Below are positions 23,480 through 32,101 of a DNA stretch of 40,315 bases, one piece after another. A program made the translations under genes and the position numbers. Under the pieces are notes generated by a model. That model saw only the letters and a list, made by a program, of their open reading frames with translations, did not search any database and was not told the DNA's origin. The first letter of the stretch is position 1. Each line of letters opens with the position of its first letter. Origin of the DNA: Xanthobacter autotrophicus (lineage in GTDB: Bacteria > Pseudomonadota > Alphaproteobacteria > Rhizobiales > Xanthobacteraceae); the NCBI RefSeq assembly GCF_030015065.1, contig NZ_JAIVFN010000028.1:1-40315 (forward strand). The letters run 5' to 3'.

Positions 23480-26400
23480 ATGAAGCGCATCGTCGGTGCC
23501 GGCGTCGATCTGTGCCGTGCGTTGCTCGTCGCCTGTGTGACCGGGAGCGCGGGGGGCGCCCTCGCCCAGGCGCCCTGGTCGGCGTCGGACTACCGCGAGC
23601 CGGTGACGCTCGCGAGCAAGGACGGCGTGCTGGAAGTCACCCTCACCGCGCACCAGGGAGCGGCGCGGCTCGACACCGCCTCCGGGCCGGTCGGCAATGC
23701 GCTCGTGTTCGGCTACAGCCTCGTGCGCGGCACCGCGACCAACGGCCCGGCCAGCGCGACCGACGCGTATCCGGCTCCAACCCTCCAGGTCTTTCCCGGC
23801 GAAACCCTGATCATCAACCTGGAGAACGGGCTGAAGGACCTGACCATCCGGGACTTCTACGATCCGAAATACACGGCGACGGACGGCACGGTTCCCATCT
23901 CTCCCGAGCCGCTCCGGGACTCCCCGATCAACCTGCACACCCACGGCCTGCACGTCAGCCCGAAGGGCAATTCGGACAACGTGCTCCTGCACCTGCCGGC
24001 GGGCAGCGCGAACACCTATGTCTACCGCATCCCCACCAACATGCCGCAGGGCGCCTACTGGTATCACCCGCACCTGCACACGCTCACGGCGGCCCACGTC
24101 TATCTCGGCCTCGCCGGAATACTTTCTATCGGCCGCCTCGACGGCAACCTCCCGGTGGTGACGCAGAAGGCCATTCCGATCCGCAACATGGCGTTGCAGT
24201 ACAATTTCGTGTTCGATCGGCAGGGGCCGAACCCGCAGCTCAACACTGCGAACTGGCCGCAATTCGTCAGCACGCTCGAACCGCCCGCCGAGGGGGCGCT
24301 GGCGAACGGCACCTATCGGCCGGTGCTGGCGCCGGTGAACTTCAGCGCGTCGCGGCCGGGCACGCGCTTTGCCACCGTGTGGTATGCCGGGCCGCTCTCG
24401 ATCCACAACATGCGCGGGCGCTTCCAGTTCATTCCCAACACCCTGCAGAGCTTCACCGCCCGCGACGGCGCCGCCGGCAACGTGCCCGCCGATCCCTCGC
24501 TCCCCGACCATCTGCGCGATGTCCAGTTCACGGTGAACGGCCAGTTCCAGCCCACCCTGCGCAGCCGGCCCGGACAGACCGAGATCTGGGTTCTCTCCAA
24601 CATCAGCGACATCGCCTACATGAACGTCCGGCTTACCGAGACCGCGACGGGGCGCCATCCCCGGATCGCCATCGTGGGACAGGACGGCAATCCCAGCCCC
24701 GCCGTGCGCTTTCCGGTGGAGGAGGGCGGGACGCGGCTCCTGATCCCGCCGGCCTCGCGCTTCGCCATCGCGGTGACCATGCCCGAGAGCGGAGACCTCA
24801 TCCTCGAAATGCCGCCTTTGGGCGGCGGCGCGCGGACGGAGAATGCGCCGGGCATCCTCTACACCAGCAACGGCACGGAAAACCCGCCGGCGGTGCTCGG
24901 CACGCTCAGCGTGGCGCCGTGGGCCGTCAGCTATTATGACGGCTTCTTCTTCTTCCCGACCCAGCTGCTCATGCGCGCCATCCCCGCAGGGGAGAAGGGC
25001 ACCGCGACCGCCTTCATCGAAGGCGAGGCGCTGGGCGCCTACCATTCGTTCGAGGACCTGTCGCAACTGAAGCCGGATGTGACCCGCCACATCCTCATCA
25101 ATGGCGGCTTCCTCAACGATCTCGCCAGCAAGGCCGACCCCAAGTCCTTCATTTACGCCTTCGACAGCAAGGCTTTTCCCAACGTTCCCCTGATCCAGCC
25201 GCGCCTCGGCTCGGTGGAGGAGTGGGTGTTCCGCAACGAGAACAATGACGAGCACCCCATCCACGTCCACGTGAACGATTTCCAGGTCACCGCCCTGTTC
25301 GACCCCACCGTGGACCTGAGGCTCGGGCCGGTGATGCAGGGCATCGACAACATCAACGTGCCCGCGCCCAATCTCGGACCGGAAGAAGCGGTGATCGAGG
25401 CCGGCACCCTCTCCATCCGGACCCGGTTCGAGGACTATGCCGGCCTGTTCGTCATGCACTGCCACCGCCTCAACCACGAGGACAACGGCCTGATGGCGAT
25501 GGTCAATGTCATCCCCGCCGTCTCGTCCTACGCGGTCTCGGTTCCGGGCGCGCCGGGGCGTCCGGCGACGGTGCGGGTGCTCGACGGCAACGGCGACCGG
25601 CCCATCGCCACCGTGGTCCCGTTCGCCGGATACGAGGGTGCGGTCCAGGTCGCCATGGGTGACGTGGACGATGACGGGGTCCATGACCTCGTCGTGGGCG
25701 CAGGGCGCGGCCATGCGCCGGAGGTGGTGGTCTATTCGGGCGCCGCCAAAGTGGGGGTGGCCCCCTTCACGCGGGAGTTCATCCGCTTCGCCGCCTTCGA
25801 CGCCACGGCGCGGGGCGGCGTCAGCGTCGCGGTGGCGCAGATCGACGGGACGACGGCGGACAATATCGTCGTCGGCTCGGGGCCCGGCGCCAGGAGCGAG
25901 GTGAAGGTCTTCCGCTCGACGCGCATGCCCTCCGGCTGGGCGCCGGGCGTGTTCTCGTCGTTCAGCCCCTATGGCGACGACCGCTCCGGCGTGAGTGTCA
26001 GCACCGGTTTCGTGGATTTCTCCACCGGCCGCCAGAGCATCGTGACGGCGCCGGGGCCCGGCGTGCCGGCGCAGGTGAAGGTGTTCGCGTTCCCGCTGTT
26101 CGGCAAGGCCGGTGCCGGCCGCACCGGTGGCCCCGTCGCCGCGCCGGCGGGCGCGGCCTTCGGTCAAATCTCCACCGCCGGCTTCTCCCCCTTCGAGAAT
26201 GTGTGCCGGGGCAGCACCGATCCCGCCGAGCCGGTCAACACGGCCACCTTCGCCCCCTTCGGCGAGGGCTATACGGGCGGCGTTACGCTCGCCACCGGCT
26301 GGCTGGCCGGCGTGCTCGGCGGGGCTGAGCGGATCATTGCCGGCCAGCTCGACGGCGGCGTGGTCAAGGTGTTCACCAGCGGCTCGGCCCTCGACGGAGG

Positions 26401-26689
26401 GCCGCCCATGTATCTCCACAGCGCGGCGGCCCATCCCGCCGTCGCGTTCCGGGAGATGGCGTCCTTCCTCCCCTTCGGCGCGGGCGGCCGGGGCCTCAGC
26501 ATCGCCACCACGAGCACCACCGAGGGGGCCGACCTCCTGGTCGGCGGCCTCGCCGGCGCGGGGAACGCCGCCATGGTCCGTCGCTTCGGCTTCGTCCGGC
26601 CCGACCCGACCGCCCAGGCGGTGAAGGCCGAACTGGTGGGCGAGGCGGCCTTCGCGGCGTCCGGGCCGCTCACCCTCGGCGGCGATTGA
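23480..26689 (+). CDS. Secreted multicopper oxidase with C-terminal FG-GAP-like repeats
   Basis: The 1069-residue product starts with a signal peptide (to about residue 30, GALAQ-A). A cupredoxin-type multicopper oxidase occupies about residues 50-680 and has all four copper motifs: NLHTHGLH (His153, His155), WYHPHLH (196-200), HPIHVH (592-597) and HCHRLNHEDNGL (660-671), with a leucine at the axial position. Residues about 695-1040 are a second module: Gly-rich repeats such as VAMGDVDDDGVHDLVVGAG, each followed by a V-x-V-(F/Y) strand, about five in all. These resemble FG-GAP/VCBS propeller blades, and the Asp-rich DVDDDG looks like a calcium loop. ATG 23480 has GGGGGG upstream; an in-frame ATG at 23438 lacks a signal peptide start. 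Substrate is unknown (metal, phenol or nitrogen compounds are all possible). It stands alone, 78 bases after the racemase-like gene. Confidence 0.88.
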   Translation: MKRIVGAGVDLCRALLVACVTGSAGGALAQAPWSASDYREPVTLASKDGVLEVTLTAHQGAARLDTASGPVGNALVFGYSLVRGTATNGPASATDAYPAPTLQVFPGETLIINLENGLKDLTIRDFYDPKYTATDGTVPISPEPLRDSPINLHTHGLHVSPKGNSDNVLLHLPAGSANTYVYRIPTNMPQGAYWYHPHLHTLTAAHVYLGLAGILSIGRLDGNLPVVTQKAIPIRNMALQYNFVFDRQGPNPQLNTANWPQFVSTLEPPAEGALANGTYRPVLAPVNFSASRPGTRFATVWYAGPLSIHNMRGRFQFIPNTLQSFTARDGAAGNVPADPSLPDHLRDVQFTVNGQFQPTLRSRPGQTEIWVLSNISDIAYMNVRLTETATGRHPRIAIVGQDGNPSPAVRFPVEEGGTRLLIPPASRFAIAVTMPESGDLILEMPPLGGGARTENAPGILYTSNGTENPPAVLGTLSVAPWAVSYYDGFFFFPTQLLMRAIPAGEKGTATAFIEGEALGAYHSFEDLSQLKPDVTRHILINGGFLNDLASKADPKSFIYAFDSKAFPNVPLIQPRLGSVEEWVFRNENNDEHPIHVHVNDFQVTALFDPTVDLRLGPVMQGIDNINVPAPNLGPEEAVIEAGTLSIRTRFEDYAGLFVMHCHRLNHEDNGLMAMVNVIPAVSSYAVSVPGAPGRPATVRVLDGNGDRPIATVVPFAGYEGAVQVAMGDVDDDGVHDLVVGAGRGHAPEVVVYSGAAKVGVAPFTREFIRFAAFDATARGGVSVAVAQIDGTTADNIVVGSGPGARSEVKVFRSTRMPSGWAPGVFSSFSPYGDDRSGVSVSTGFVDFSTGRQSIVTAPGPGVPAQVKVFAFPLFGKAGAGRTGGPVAAPAGAAFGQISTAGFSPFENVCRGSTDPAEPVNTATFAPFGEGYTGGVTLATGWLAGVLGGAERIIAGQLDGGVVKVFTSGSALDGGPPMYLHSAAAHPAVAFREMASFLPFGAGGRGLSIATTSTTEGADLLVGGLAGAGNAAMVRRFGFVRPDPTAQAVKAELVGEAAFAASGPLTLGGD

Positions 26690-26706
26690 GGTGCCGTGGG
26701 CAGCCT

Positions 26707-27028
26707 TCAGGCCGGGCCGGCGTCCTTCGGCGCGGCCTGCATGGAGTCGTCGCGGCCTTCGTGCACCAGCACGCGCCCCAAGGGCGTGCCGGAGGTGTGG
26801 AGCATGATGGACCAGGCATCCGCCTCCGCCCGCGCCTTGGGTTCGGCGCCAGCTCCGCGAACGCAATTGCCCCGTCTGTCCGAGCCAGTCGCGGCAGGTG
26901 AGCCGCAGATCGGCGCCCACCACCGCGGCGGCGCCGGGATCGCGCGCCAGGCTGGCGGGGAAACCGGTGCCAGCCTGATGAATCCGGGCAAGGTCCTGCG
27001 CGTGGGGGCATAGCGCATCCGGGCACAA
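26707..27028 (-). pseudogene. Decayed coding stretch of unknown family
   Basis: The 462-base gap between the oxidase and the GntR gene holds no intact gene, but the minus strand shows protein-like sequence in two frames. From TTG 27028 one frame gives HAQDLARIHQAGTGFPASLA and VGADLRLTCRDWLGQTG, with strong third-position GC bias. It then breaks at about 26,850-26,880. Another frame continues with EADAWSIMLHTSGTPLGRVL and ends at a TGA at 26707. I do not recognise the family. At least one frameshift is needed to join them, so I read it as a remnant; chance reading frames in GC-rich DNA remain an alternative. It converges with the oxidase gene. Confidence 0.35.
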
Positions 27029-27123
27029 ATTCCGGTCGGCAATGCAGGCGCGGCCGGTCCGGTCCCAGGCGTGGGACGGGACGCGCATGCGCCCTTGACA
27101 AGCCCTCCCGGCGATGAGACCGT

Positions 27124-27162
27124 TTGTCCGACAAAGCGGATAAACGCCAGTATGTCCGACAA
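27124..27162 (+). promoter_or_regulatory. GntR/FCD operator pair over the regulator's own start
   Basis: TTGTCCGACAA at 27124-27134 is a perfect match to the FadR/FCD-type GntR consensus TNGTNNNACNA. A second copy, ATGTCCGACAA (27152-27162, one mismatch), overlaps the ATG of the regulator. The ten bases TGTCCGACAA are identical in both, 28 bp apart. This arrangement strongly suggests negative autoregulation by the protein encoded next. The sites were read by eye; the consensus is established for FadR-like proteins. Confidence 0.65.
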
Positions 27163-27928
27163 TATTGCTGACCGTTTCGATCGCATCCGGGTGCCTTCGG
27201 CCTATGAAATGGTTGCCGACGCCATCGAGAGCGAAATCGTGTCCGGACGGCTCAGGCCGGGGGACGAGATCGGCACCGAGGCGGCGCTGGTCCGGCAGTT
27301 CGGCGTCAATCGCTCCACCGTTCGCGAGGGCATCCGCGTGCTGGAGCAGGGCGGCCTCGTGCGGCGGGAGGCCGGGCGCAAGCTCTATGTCTGCGAGCCC
27401 CGCCACAGCGCCCTGTCCAGCCGCATGAGCCGCGCGCTGGTGCTGCAGGACGTCACCTTCCGCGAATTGTTCGACACCGCGCTGATCCTGGAGGTGGGGG
27501 CGGTGGAAGGGGCGGTGGCCCATGCGGATGACGACGTGATCGCCGCCCTCGAGGCCAACCAGTCGCGGATCGAGGAGGCCATCGGCAATCCGGTCCTTCT
27601 GTCGGAGATCGACACCGAATTCCATGCCCTCGTCGCCCATGCCTCCCGGAACCGGGTGCTGGAACTGGCGCGCGAGCCGGCGGCCATCCTTTTCTTTCCT
27701 TCATCCGAGATGATCTGCCGGCGGGTGCCGGAGGGCGGGCCGCGCATGGTGGAGGCCCACCGCAGGATCATCGACGCCATCAAGGCGCGCGATCTCGACC
27801 TCGCGCGCACCTGGATGCGCCGTCACCTCGTGGACTGGCGCAAGGGCTTCGTGCGCGCCGGCCGCGAGATCGACGCGCCGGTGGAGCGCATCTTCGCGCG
27901 TTACGCCTTGAGCCGTTCCTCGATCTGA
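27152..27928 (+). CDS. GntR-family regulator, FCD (FadR) subfamily
   Basis: The 258-residue product has an N-terminal winged helix-turn-helix (about residues 14-80; AYEMVADAIESEIVSGRLRP, GTEAALVRQFGVNRSTVREG, IRVLEQGGLVRREAG). The all-helical C-terminal FCD ligand domain has metal-binding-type residues: Asp and His in IDTEFHALVAHAS and a late His in MVEAHRRIIDAI. FCD regulators usually sense small organic acids or acyl-CoA. ATG 27152 is chosen over an in-frame upstream start (27071) because the domain starts normally from it and its operator overlaps it. It precedes the Liv-type importer and acyl-CoA ligase genes on the same strand, which it likely controls. Confidence 0.9.
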   Translation: MSDNIADRFDRIRVPSAYEMVADAIESEIVSGRLRPGDEIGTEAALVRQFGVNRSTVREGIRVLEQGGLVRREAGRKLYVCEPRHSALSSRMSRALVLQDVTFRELFDTALILEVGAVEGAVAHADDDVIAALEANQSRIEEAIGNPVLLSEIDTEFHALVAHASRNRVLELAREPAAILFFPSSEMICRRVPEGGPRMVEAHRRIIDAIKARDLDLARTWMRRHLVDWRKGFVRAGREIDAPVERIFARYALSRSSI

Positions 27929-27953
27929 GGCAGCGGTGAAACGTCATCAAAGA

Positions 27954-28073
27954 TCCCCGGACACAAGAACCGGGGACTGGTCGCAAAAGACCGCGTCGGT
28001 AACCCTTGGGAGGGGAAACGTCTTGATCACGCTGAACTCGGCCGTTCGCGCCGGGCGGCGCTGCTGCGCCGCC
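27954..28073 (+). other. Two hairpins in the gntR-livG gap
   Basis: TCCCCGG (27954-27960) pairs with CCGGGGA (27970-27976), and GGCGGCGC (28054-28061) pairs with GCGCCGCC (28066-28073) around a TGCT loop. Neither has a proper T-run. They could weaken read-through from the regulator gene or shape the livG leader. No further GntR-type operator was seen here. Confidence 0.35.
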
Positions 28074-28093
28074 TTGTCGTCGGGGGAGGGGCC

Positions 28094-28936
28094 ATGATGC
28101 GCCCGGCCCCCGGCCCCCTCGCGCCCGCCCATCTGGCCGTTTCCGGGCTCAGCCTGTCGTTCGGCGGGCTCAAGGCGCTCACCGATGTCTCGTTCGAGGT
28201 GCGGCCGGGCACCATCACCGCCCTCATCGGGCCGAACGGCGCCGGCAAGACCTCGCTCTTCAACTGCATCTCGGGTTTCTACCGGCCGCGCGAGGGGTAC
28301 ATCCGCCTCGACGCGCGGGACATCACCGCCACCCATCCGCCGGCGCGGGCGAAGGCCGGGCTGGCGCGCACCTTCCAGAACATCGCCTTGTTCAAGGGCA
28401 TGACGGTGCTCGACAACATCAAGCTCGGCCGCCACGCCCACATGCGCACCAATCTGCTTGAGGCGCTTTTCTACTGGGGCGCCGCCCGGCGCGAGGAGAT
28501 GGATCTGCGGGCCGAGGTGGAGCGGCGGATCATTGATTTCCTGGAGATCGACCACATCCGCAACAAGCCGGTGGCCTCGCTGTCCTACGGCCTGCAGAAG
28601 CGGGTGGAGCTCGCCCGCGCGCTCGCCATGCGGCCGCGCCTGCTCATGCTCGACGAGCCGGTGGCGGGCATGAACCGCGAGGAGACCGAGGACATGGCCC
28701 GCTTCATCCTCGACGTGAAGGAGGAGTGGGGCATCTCCATCCTCATGGTGGAGCACGACATGGGCATGGTGATGGACATCTCTGACCATGTGGTGGTGCT
28801 CAATTTCGGCAAGGTGATCGCGCAGGGGCCGCCGGTTGAGGTGCAGGGCGATCCGCAGGTGGCAGCCGCCTATCTCGGCAGCGGCAACCCGGCCGAGCTG
28901 ATGCGGCGCCTTTCCGCCATCGGGGAGGCCGCCTGA
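28094..28936 (+). CDS. livG: Branched-chain amino-acid-type ABC transporter ATPase (LivG-like)
   Basis: The 280-residue product has Walker A GPNGAGKTS, the LivG-typical GLARTFQNIALFKGMTVLDN, the signature LSYGLQKRVELARAL and Walker B LLMLDEPVAGMN, and ends in the usual short C-terminal extension. GGGGGAGGGG lies just upstream of the ATG. The signature reads SYGLQ instead of the usual SGGQ/SYGQQ wording, which is a known LivG variant. The next gene starts at its stop (TGATG). It energises a Liv-type importer with the livF product at the end of the cluster. Confidence 0.9.
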   Translation: MMRPAPGPLAPAHLAVSGLSLSFGGLKALTDVSFEVRPGTITALIGPNGAGKTSLFNCISGFYRPREGYIRLDARDITATHPPARAKAGLARTFQNIALFKGMTVLDNIKLGRHAHMRTNLLEALFYWGAARREEMDLRAEVERRIIDFLEIDHIRNKPVASLSYGLQKRVELARALAMRPRLLMLDEPVAGMNREETEDMARFILDVKEEWGISILMVEHDMGMVMDISDHVVVLNFGKVIAQGPPVEVQGDPQVAAAYLGSGNPAELMRRLSAIGEAA

Positions 28937-29814
28937 TGGACTGGCTGTTCTTCGCCGAGGTGACGCTGGCGGGCCTCGGCTCCGGGGCGCTGCTGGCGCT
29001 CACCGCGCTGGCCTTCGTGCTGATCTACAAGGCGACGCGGGTCATCAACCTCGCGGTGGGCGAGATCCTGATGCTCGGCGGCTACCTGTTCTTCGCCTTT
29101 TCCGCCGGCTTCGGGCTGCCGGTGTGGGCGGCGATCCCGCTCGCCATCGCGGGGGGCGGCGCGGTGGGGGCGCTGGTGGAGCGCGCCCTGATCCGGCCCA
29201 TGCTGGGGGAGACGCCCATCTCCGTCTTCATGGTCACGGTGGGGCTCGGCTCGGTGCTCATGGGTGTGGCGGAACTGGTGTGGAACACCGATCCGCGGGC
29301 GCTCCCGGACTTTATGGGCGCCACCCCGGTGTTCATCGGCGAGGCCTATGTCTCCCGCAAGATCGCGGTCGGCTTCGTGGTGGCGGGGGTGGTCATCGCC
29401 CTGTTCCTGCTGCTGTTCCGCTTCTGGCGCGGCGGAGTGGCGCTCAGGGCCACCGCGAGCGACCAGGCGGCGGCCTATTCCTGCGGCATCAACGTGCCCG
29501 GCGTGTTCTCGCTGGCCTGGATCGTCGCCTGCGCCACTGCGGCGGGGGCGGGCATCCTGGTGGGCGCCATCGGCGGCATCTCGCCTACCATGGGGGTGTT
29601 CGGCCTCTCGGCGCTGGTGGTGGTGATCATCGGCGGGCTGGACAGCGTGCTGGGCGCGCTGGTGGGGGGCCTCCTCATCGGCCTCGTGGAGGCCTGGGCC
29701 GGCACCTATCTCGGTGGCGAGTTCAAGCTCGTCACCACCTTTTCCCTCCTCATCGCGGCGCTGATGATCCGGCCCTACGGCCTGTTCGGCACCGTTGAAA
29801 TCGAGCGGCTCTGA
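28936..29814 (+). CDS. livH: Branched-chain amino-acid-type ABC permease (LivH-like)
   Basis: The 292-residue product is a LivH-type permease. It has multiple hydrophobic segments (LAGLGSGALLALTALAFVLI at the N-terminus) and the family motif YKATRVINLAVGEILMLGGY. A late GLSALVVVIIGGLDSVLGAL segment and a GLVEAWAGTYLG turn follow. It overlaps both neighbours by one base (TGATG), showing tight translational coupling. It forms the inner-membrane channel with LivM. Confidence 0.92.
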   Translation: MDWLFFAEVTLAGLGSGALLALTALAFVLIYKATRVINLAVGEILMLGGYLFFAFSAGFGLPVWAAIPLAIAGGGAVGALVERALIRPMLGETPISVFMVTVGLGSVLMGVAELVWNTDPRALPDFMGATPVFIGEAYVSRKIAVGFVVAGVVIALFLLLFRFWRGGVALRATASDQAAAYSCGINVPGVFSLAWIVACATAAGAGILVGAIGGISPTMGVFGLSALVVVIIGGLDSVLGALVGGLLIGLVEAWAGTYLGGEFKLVTTFSLLIAALMIRPYGLFGTVEIERL

Positions 29815-30857
29815 TGCGCATCGCCACCGCCAAGGAAACCTACATCGCCGACGAAGGCTTGCTGACCACGAACACCCAGCGGGCCTGGATGATCGTGCTC
29901 GCCCTCGTGCTGGCCCTCGCGCCGTTCGTGCTGAACGCCTACTGGCTGTATCTGGCCTGCCTCGTCGCCATCAACGTGGCGAGCGCCACGGGGCTCAACA
30001 TCCTCACCGGCTATACCGGCCTCGTAAGTCTCGGGCAGGCCGCCTTCATGGCGGTGGGCGCCTATGCGGTGGCGTTCCTCGACGGGCATCTGGGCACGCC
30101 CTTCCTTCTCAACATCCTCGCGGCGGGGCTGATCGCGGCGGCGGTTGGGGTGCTGGTGGGGGTGCCGAGCCTGCGGGTGAAAGGGCTTTATCTCGCCATC
30201 GCCACCATCGCCGCCTCCTTCATCCTGCATTTCGTCTTCACCAACTGGGTGTCGGTGACGGGCGGCATGAGCGGGGTGAACGTGGCGCCGGCGCGCCTGT
30301 TCGGCATCGAACTGGCCTCGCCGTTCGCGCTTTACTTCGTCATCGTGCCCGTCACGGCGCTGATGGTGCTGGGCGCGGCCAACCTGTTCCGCACCCGCAT
30401 CGGCCGCGCCTTCATCGCCATCCGCGATCGGGACATCTCGGCCGAGGTGCTGGGCATTCCGCTTTTACAATACAAGCTCATGAGCTTTGCCCTGTCGTCC
30501 TTCTACGCCGGGGTGGCGGGGGGCATGTGGGCCTATTTCTTCCGCGTGGTGACGCCGGAAAGCTTTCCGTTTGCCACCTCCATCTTCTTCCTGGCGGCGG
30601 TGATCGTGGGCGGGCTCGGCACCATCCTCGGCCCCATCCTCGGCGCCGCCTTCATGACGCTGGTGCCGGAGCTGCTGAAATACGTGGTGGAGTGGCTCGG
30701 CCCGGTCTTCCCCAATGCAGGGGCGGCGCTGTCGCCGGTGCGCACCATCGTGTTCGGCGCACTCATCATCTTCTTCCTGGTATTCGAGCCGCAGGGACTG
30801 GCGGAGATCGTGCGCCGCGTCCGCCGCTTCTTCCATTTGTGGCCGTTCAAGACCTGA
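29814..30857 (+). CDS. livM: Branched-chain amino-acid-type ABC permease (LivM-like)
   Basis: The 347-residue product has the LivM hallmark ASATGLNILTGYTGLVSLGQ followed by AAFMAVGAYAVAFL. The cytoplasmic AFIAIRDRDISAEVLGIPLL loop and the late FFLAAVIVGGLGTILGPILG segment are also typical. The N-terminus is about 25 residues of cytoplasmic sequence before the first membrane segment. It starts at the livH stop. Confidence 0.92.
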   Translation: MRIATAKETYIADEGLLTTNTQRAWMIVLALVLALAPFVLNAYWLYLACLVAINVASATGLNILTGYTGLVSLGQAAFMAVGAYAVAFLDGHLGTPFLLNILAAGLIAAAVGVLVGVPSLRVKGLYLAIATIAASFILHFVFTNWVSVTGGMSGVNVAPARLFGIELASPFALYFVIVPVTALMVLGAANLFRTRIGRAFIAIRDRDISAEVLGIPLLQYKLMSFALSSFYAGVAGGMWAYFFRVVTPESFPFATSIFFLAAVIVGGLGTILGPILGAAFMTLVPELLKYVVEWLGPVFPNAGAALSPVRTIVFGALIIFFLVFEPQGLAEIVRRVRRFFHLWPFKT

Positions 30858-30916
30858 CGAAACGCGAAATCGCGGCGTCGAAGTAAAGTCCAAGAAGACA
30901 ACGGAGGAAACGCCAA

Positions 30917-32101
30917 ATGACGGATCTGAACCGACGCGACATCCTGGGCCTTGCCGCCACGGCGGGCCTTGCATCCACGTTCTTTTCCCCCCTGACCGCC
31001 TTTGCCGACGAGAAGGAGCTGGTGATCGGCGGCTCCATCCCGCTCACCGGCGTGTTCGCCTTCGCCGGCGTCGCCATCGAGGCGGGCATCTCGGATTTCG
31101 TGAAGATCACCAACGAGGCGGGCGGCGTCGCCGGCCGCAAGCTGCGCCTTGCCTATGAGGACACCGCCTACAAGGTGGACCAGTCGGTGGCGGTCTTCAA
31201 CAAGCTGACCACCCAGAACGACATCCACCTCTATTACGGCGACTCCACCGGCTTCGCGAAGACCATCAACGAGGAATTGAACCGCCGCGGCACCATCCTG
31301 ATGGCGGGGGCCTCCTTCGGCAGCGAGCTGAACAATCCGGAAAAGTACCCGTTCCAGTTTATGGCCGGTCCCGACTATGTGGAGATGATCGCCATCCTGC
31401 TCGAATACATCGCGAAAGAGCAGAAGGGCGCGAAGATCGTCTTCGTGAACTCAGATACCGAGTTCGGCCGTGACCCCATCGAGGCCAGCGTGAAGCGCGC
31501 CAAGGAGATGGGGCTGGAGGTGGTCGGGCAGATCGTCACCCCGCCCACGGCGGTGGATGTCTCCACCGAGATCCTGAAGCTGCGCCGCGCCAATCCGGAC
31601 TTCACCATCTTCCACGGCTACGTGCTGGCGCCGCTGCCGGAATTCCTCTCCCAGGCCAAGCAGCTGGGGCTGAAGAGCCGGTTCATGGGCACCTTCTGGT
31701 CCATGGACAATTCGCTGTGGGCCAATGTGGGCGCGCCGGCGGACGGCTTCATGGGTGTGATGCCCTACCGCTATTATTACGACACCGCTCCCGACGCGCC
31801 CATCCTGGAGAAGATCAGGAAGCTTCGGCCCACCTACCAGGCCACGGGCTACATGCAGGGCTTCCTCACCGCCATGCTGATGACCGAGGCCGCCAGGCGC
31901 ACGCTTCAGGCAGGCAAGGCGCTGGACGCGAAAAACCTCAAGGCGGCACTCAACACCATCAAGGATTTCGACACCGGCGGCATCATCGGCGTGCCCATTT
32001 CCATTCCGGGCAATTCGGTGCCGGTGGGGCGCATCTATTCCTACAGCGCCGCCGACAAGCAGATGAAGCCGGCCTCCGACTGGATCAGCCTGAAGAAGTG
32101 A
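30917..32101 (+). CDS. Liv-type ABC substrate-binding protein
   Basis: The 394-residue product is a type-1 periplasmic binding protein (Leu/Ile/Val-binding superfamily). The N-terminus NRRDILGLAATAGLASTFFS has a twin-arginine-like start and a hydrophobic core, so export may be by Tat or Sec. The mature part begins with ELVIGGSIPLTGVFAFAG, followed by the KLTTQNDIHLYYGDSTGFAK region lining the ligand site. GGAGGAAA lies upstream of the ATG. It sits between livM and livF, an order often seen when such importers carry aromatic or fatty-acid-like substrates rather than amino acids; that reading is inference. Confidence 0.9.
   Translation: MTDLNRRDILGLAATAGLASTFFSPLTAFADEKELVIGGSIPLTGVFAFAGVAIEAGISDFVKITNEAGGVAGRKLRLAYEDTAYKVDQSVAVFNKLTTQNDIHLYYGDSTGFAKTINEELNRRGTILMAGASFGSELNNPEKYPFQFMAGPDYVEMIAILLEYIAKEQKGAKIVFVNSDTEFGRDPIEASVKRAKEMGLEVVGQIVTPPTAVDVSTEILKLRRANPDFTIFHGYVLAPLPEFLSQAKQLGLKSRFMGTFWSMDNSLWANVGAPADGFMGVMPYRYYYDTAPDAPILEKIRKLRPTYQATGYMQGFLTAMLMTEAARRTLQAGKALDAKNLKAALNTIKDFDTGGIIGVPISIPGNSVPVGRIYSYSAADKQMKPASDWISLKK

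Noticed and set aside
22742-27640. A 1632-codon minus-strand frame across the racemase, oxidase and GntR genes
   Set aside because: It is antisense shadow; only the part at 26707-27028, where no plus-strand gene exists, was considered as a possible remnant.
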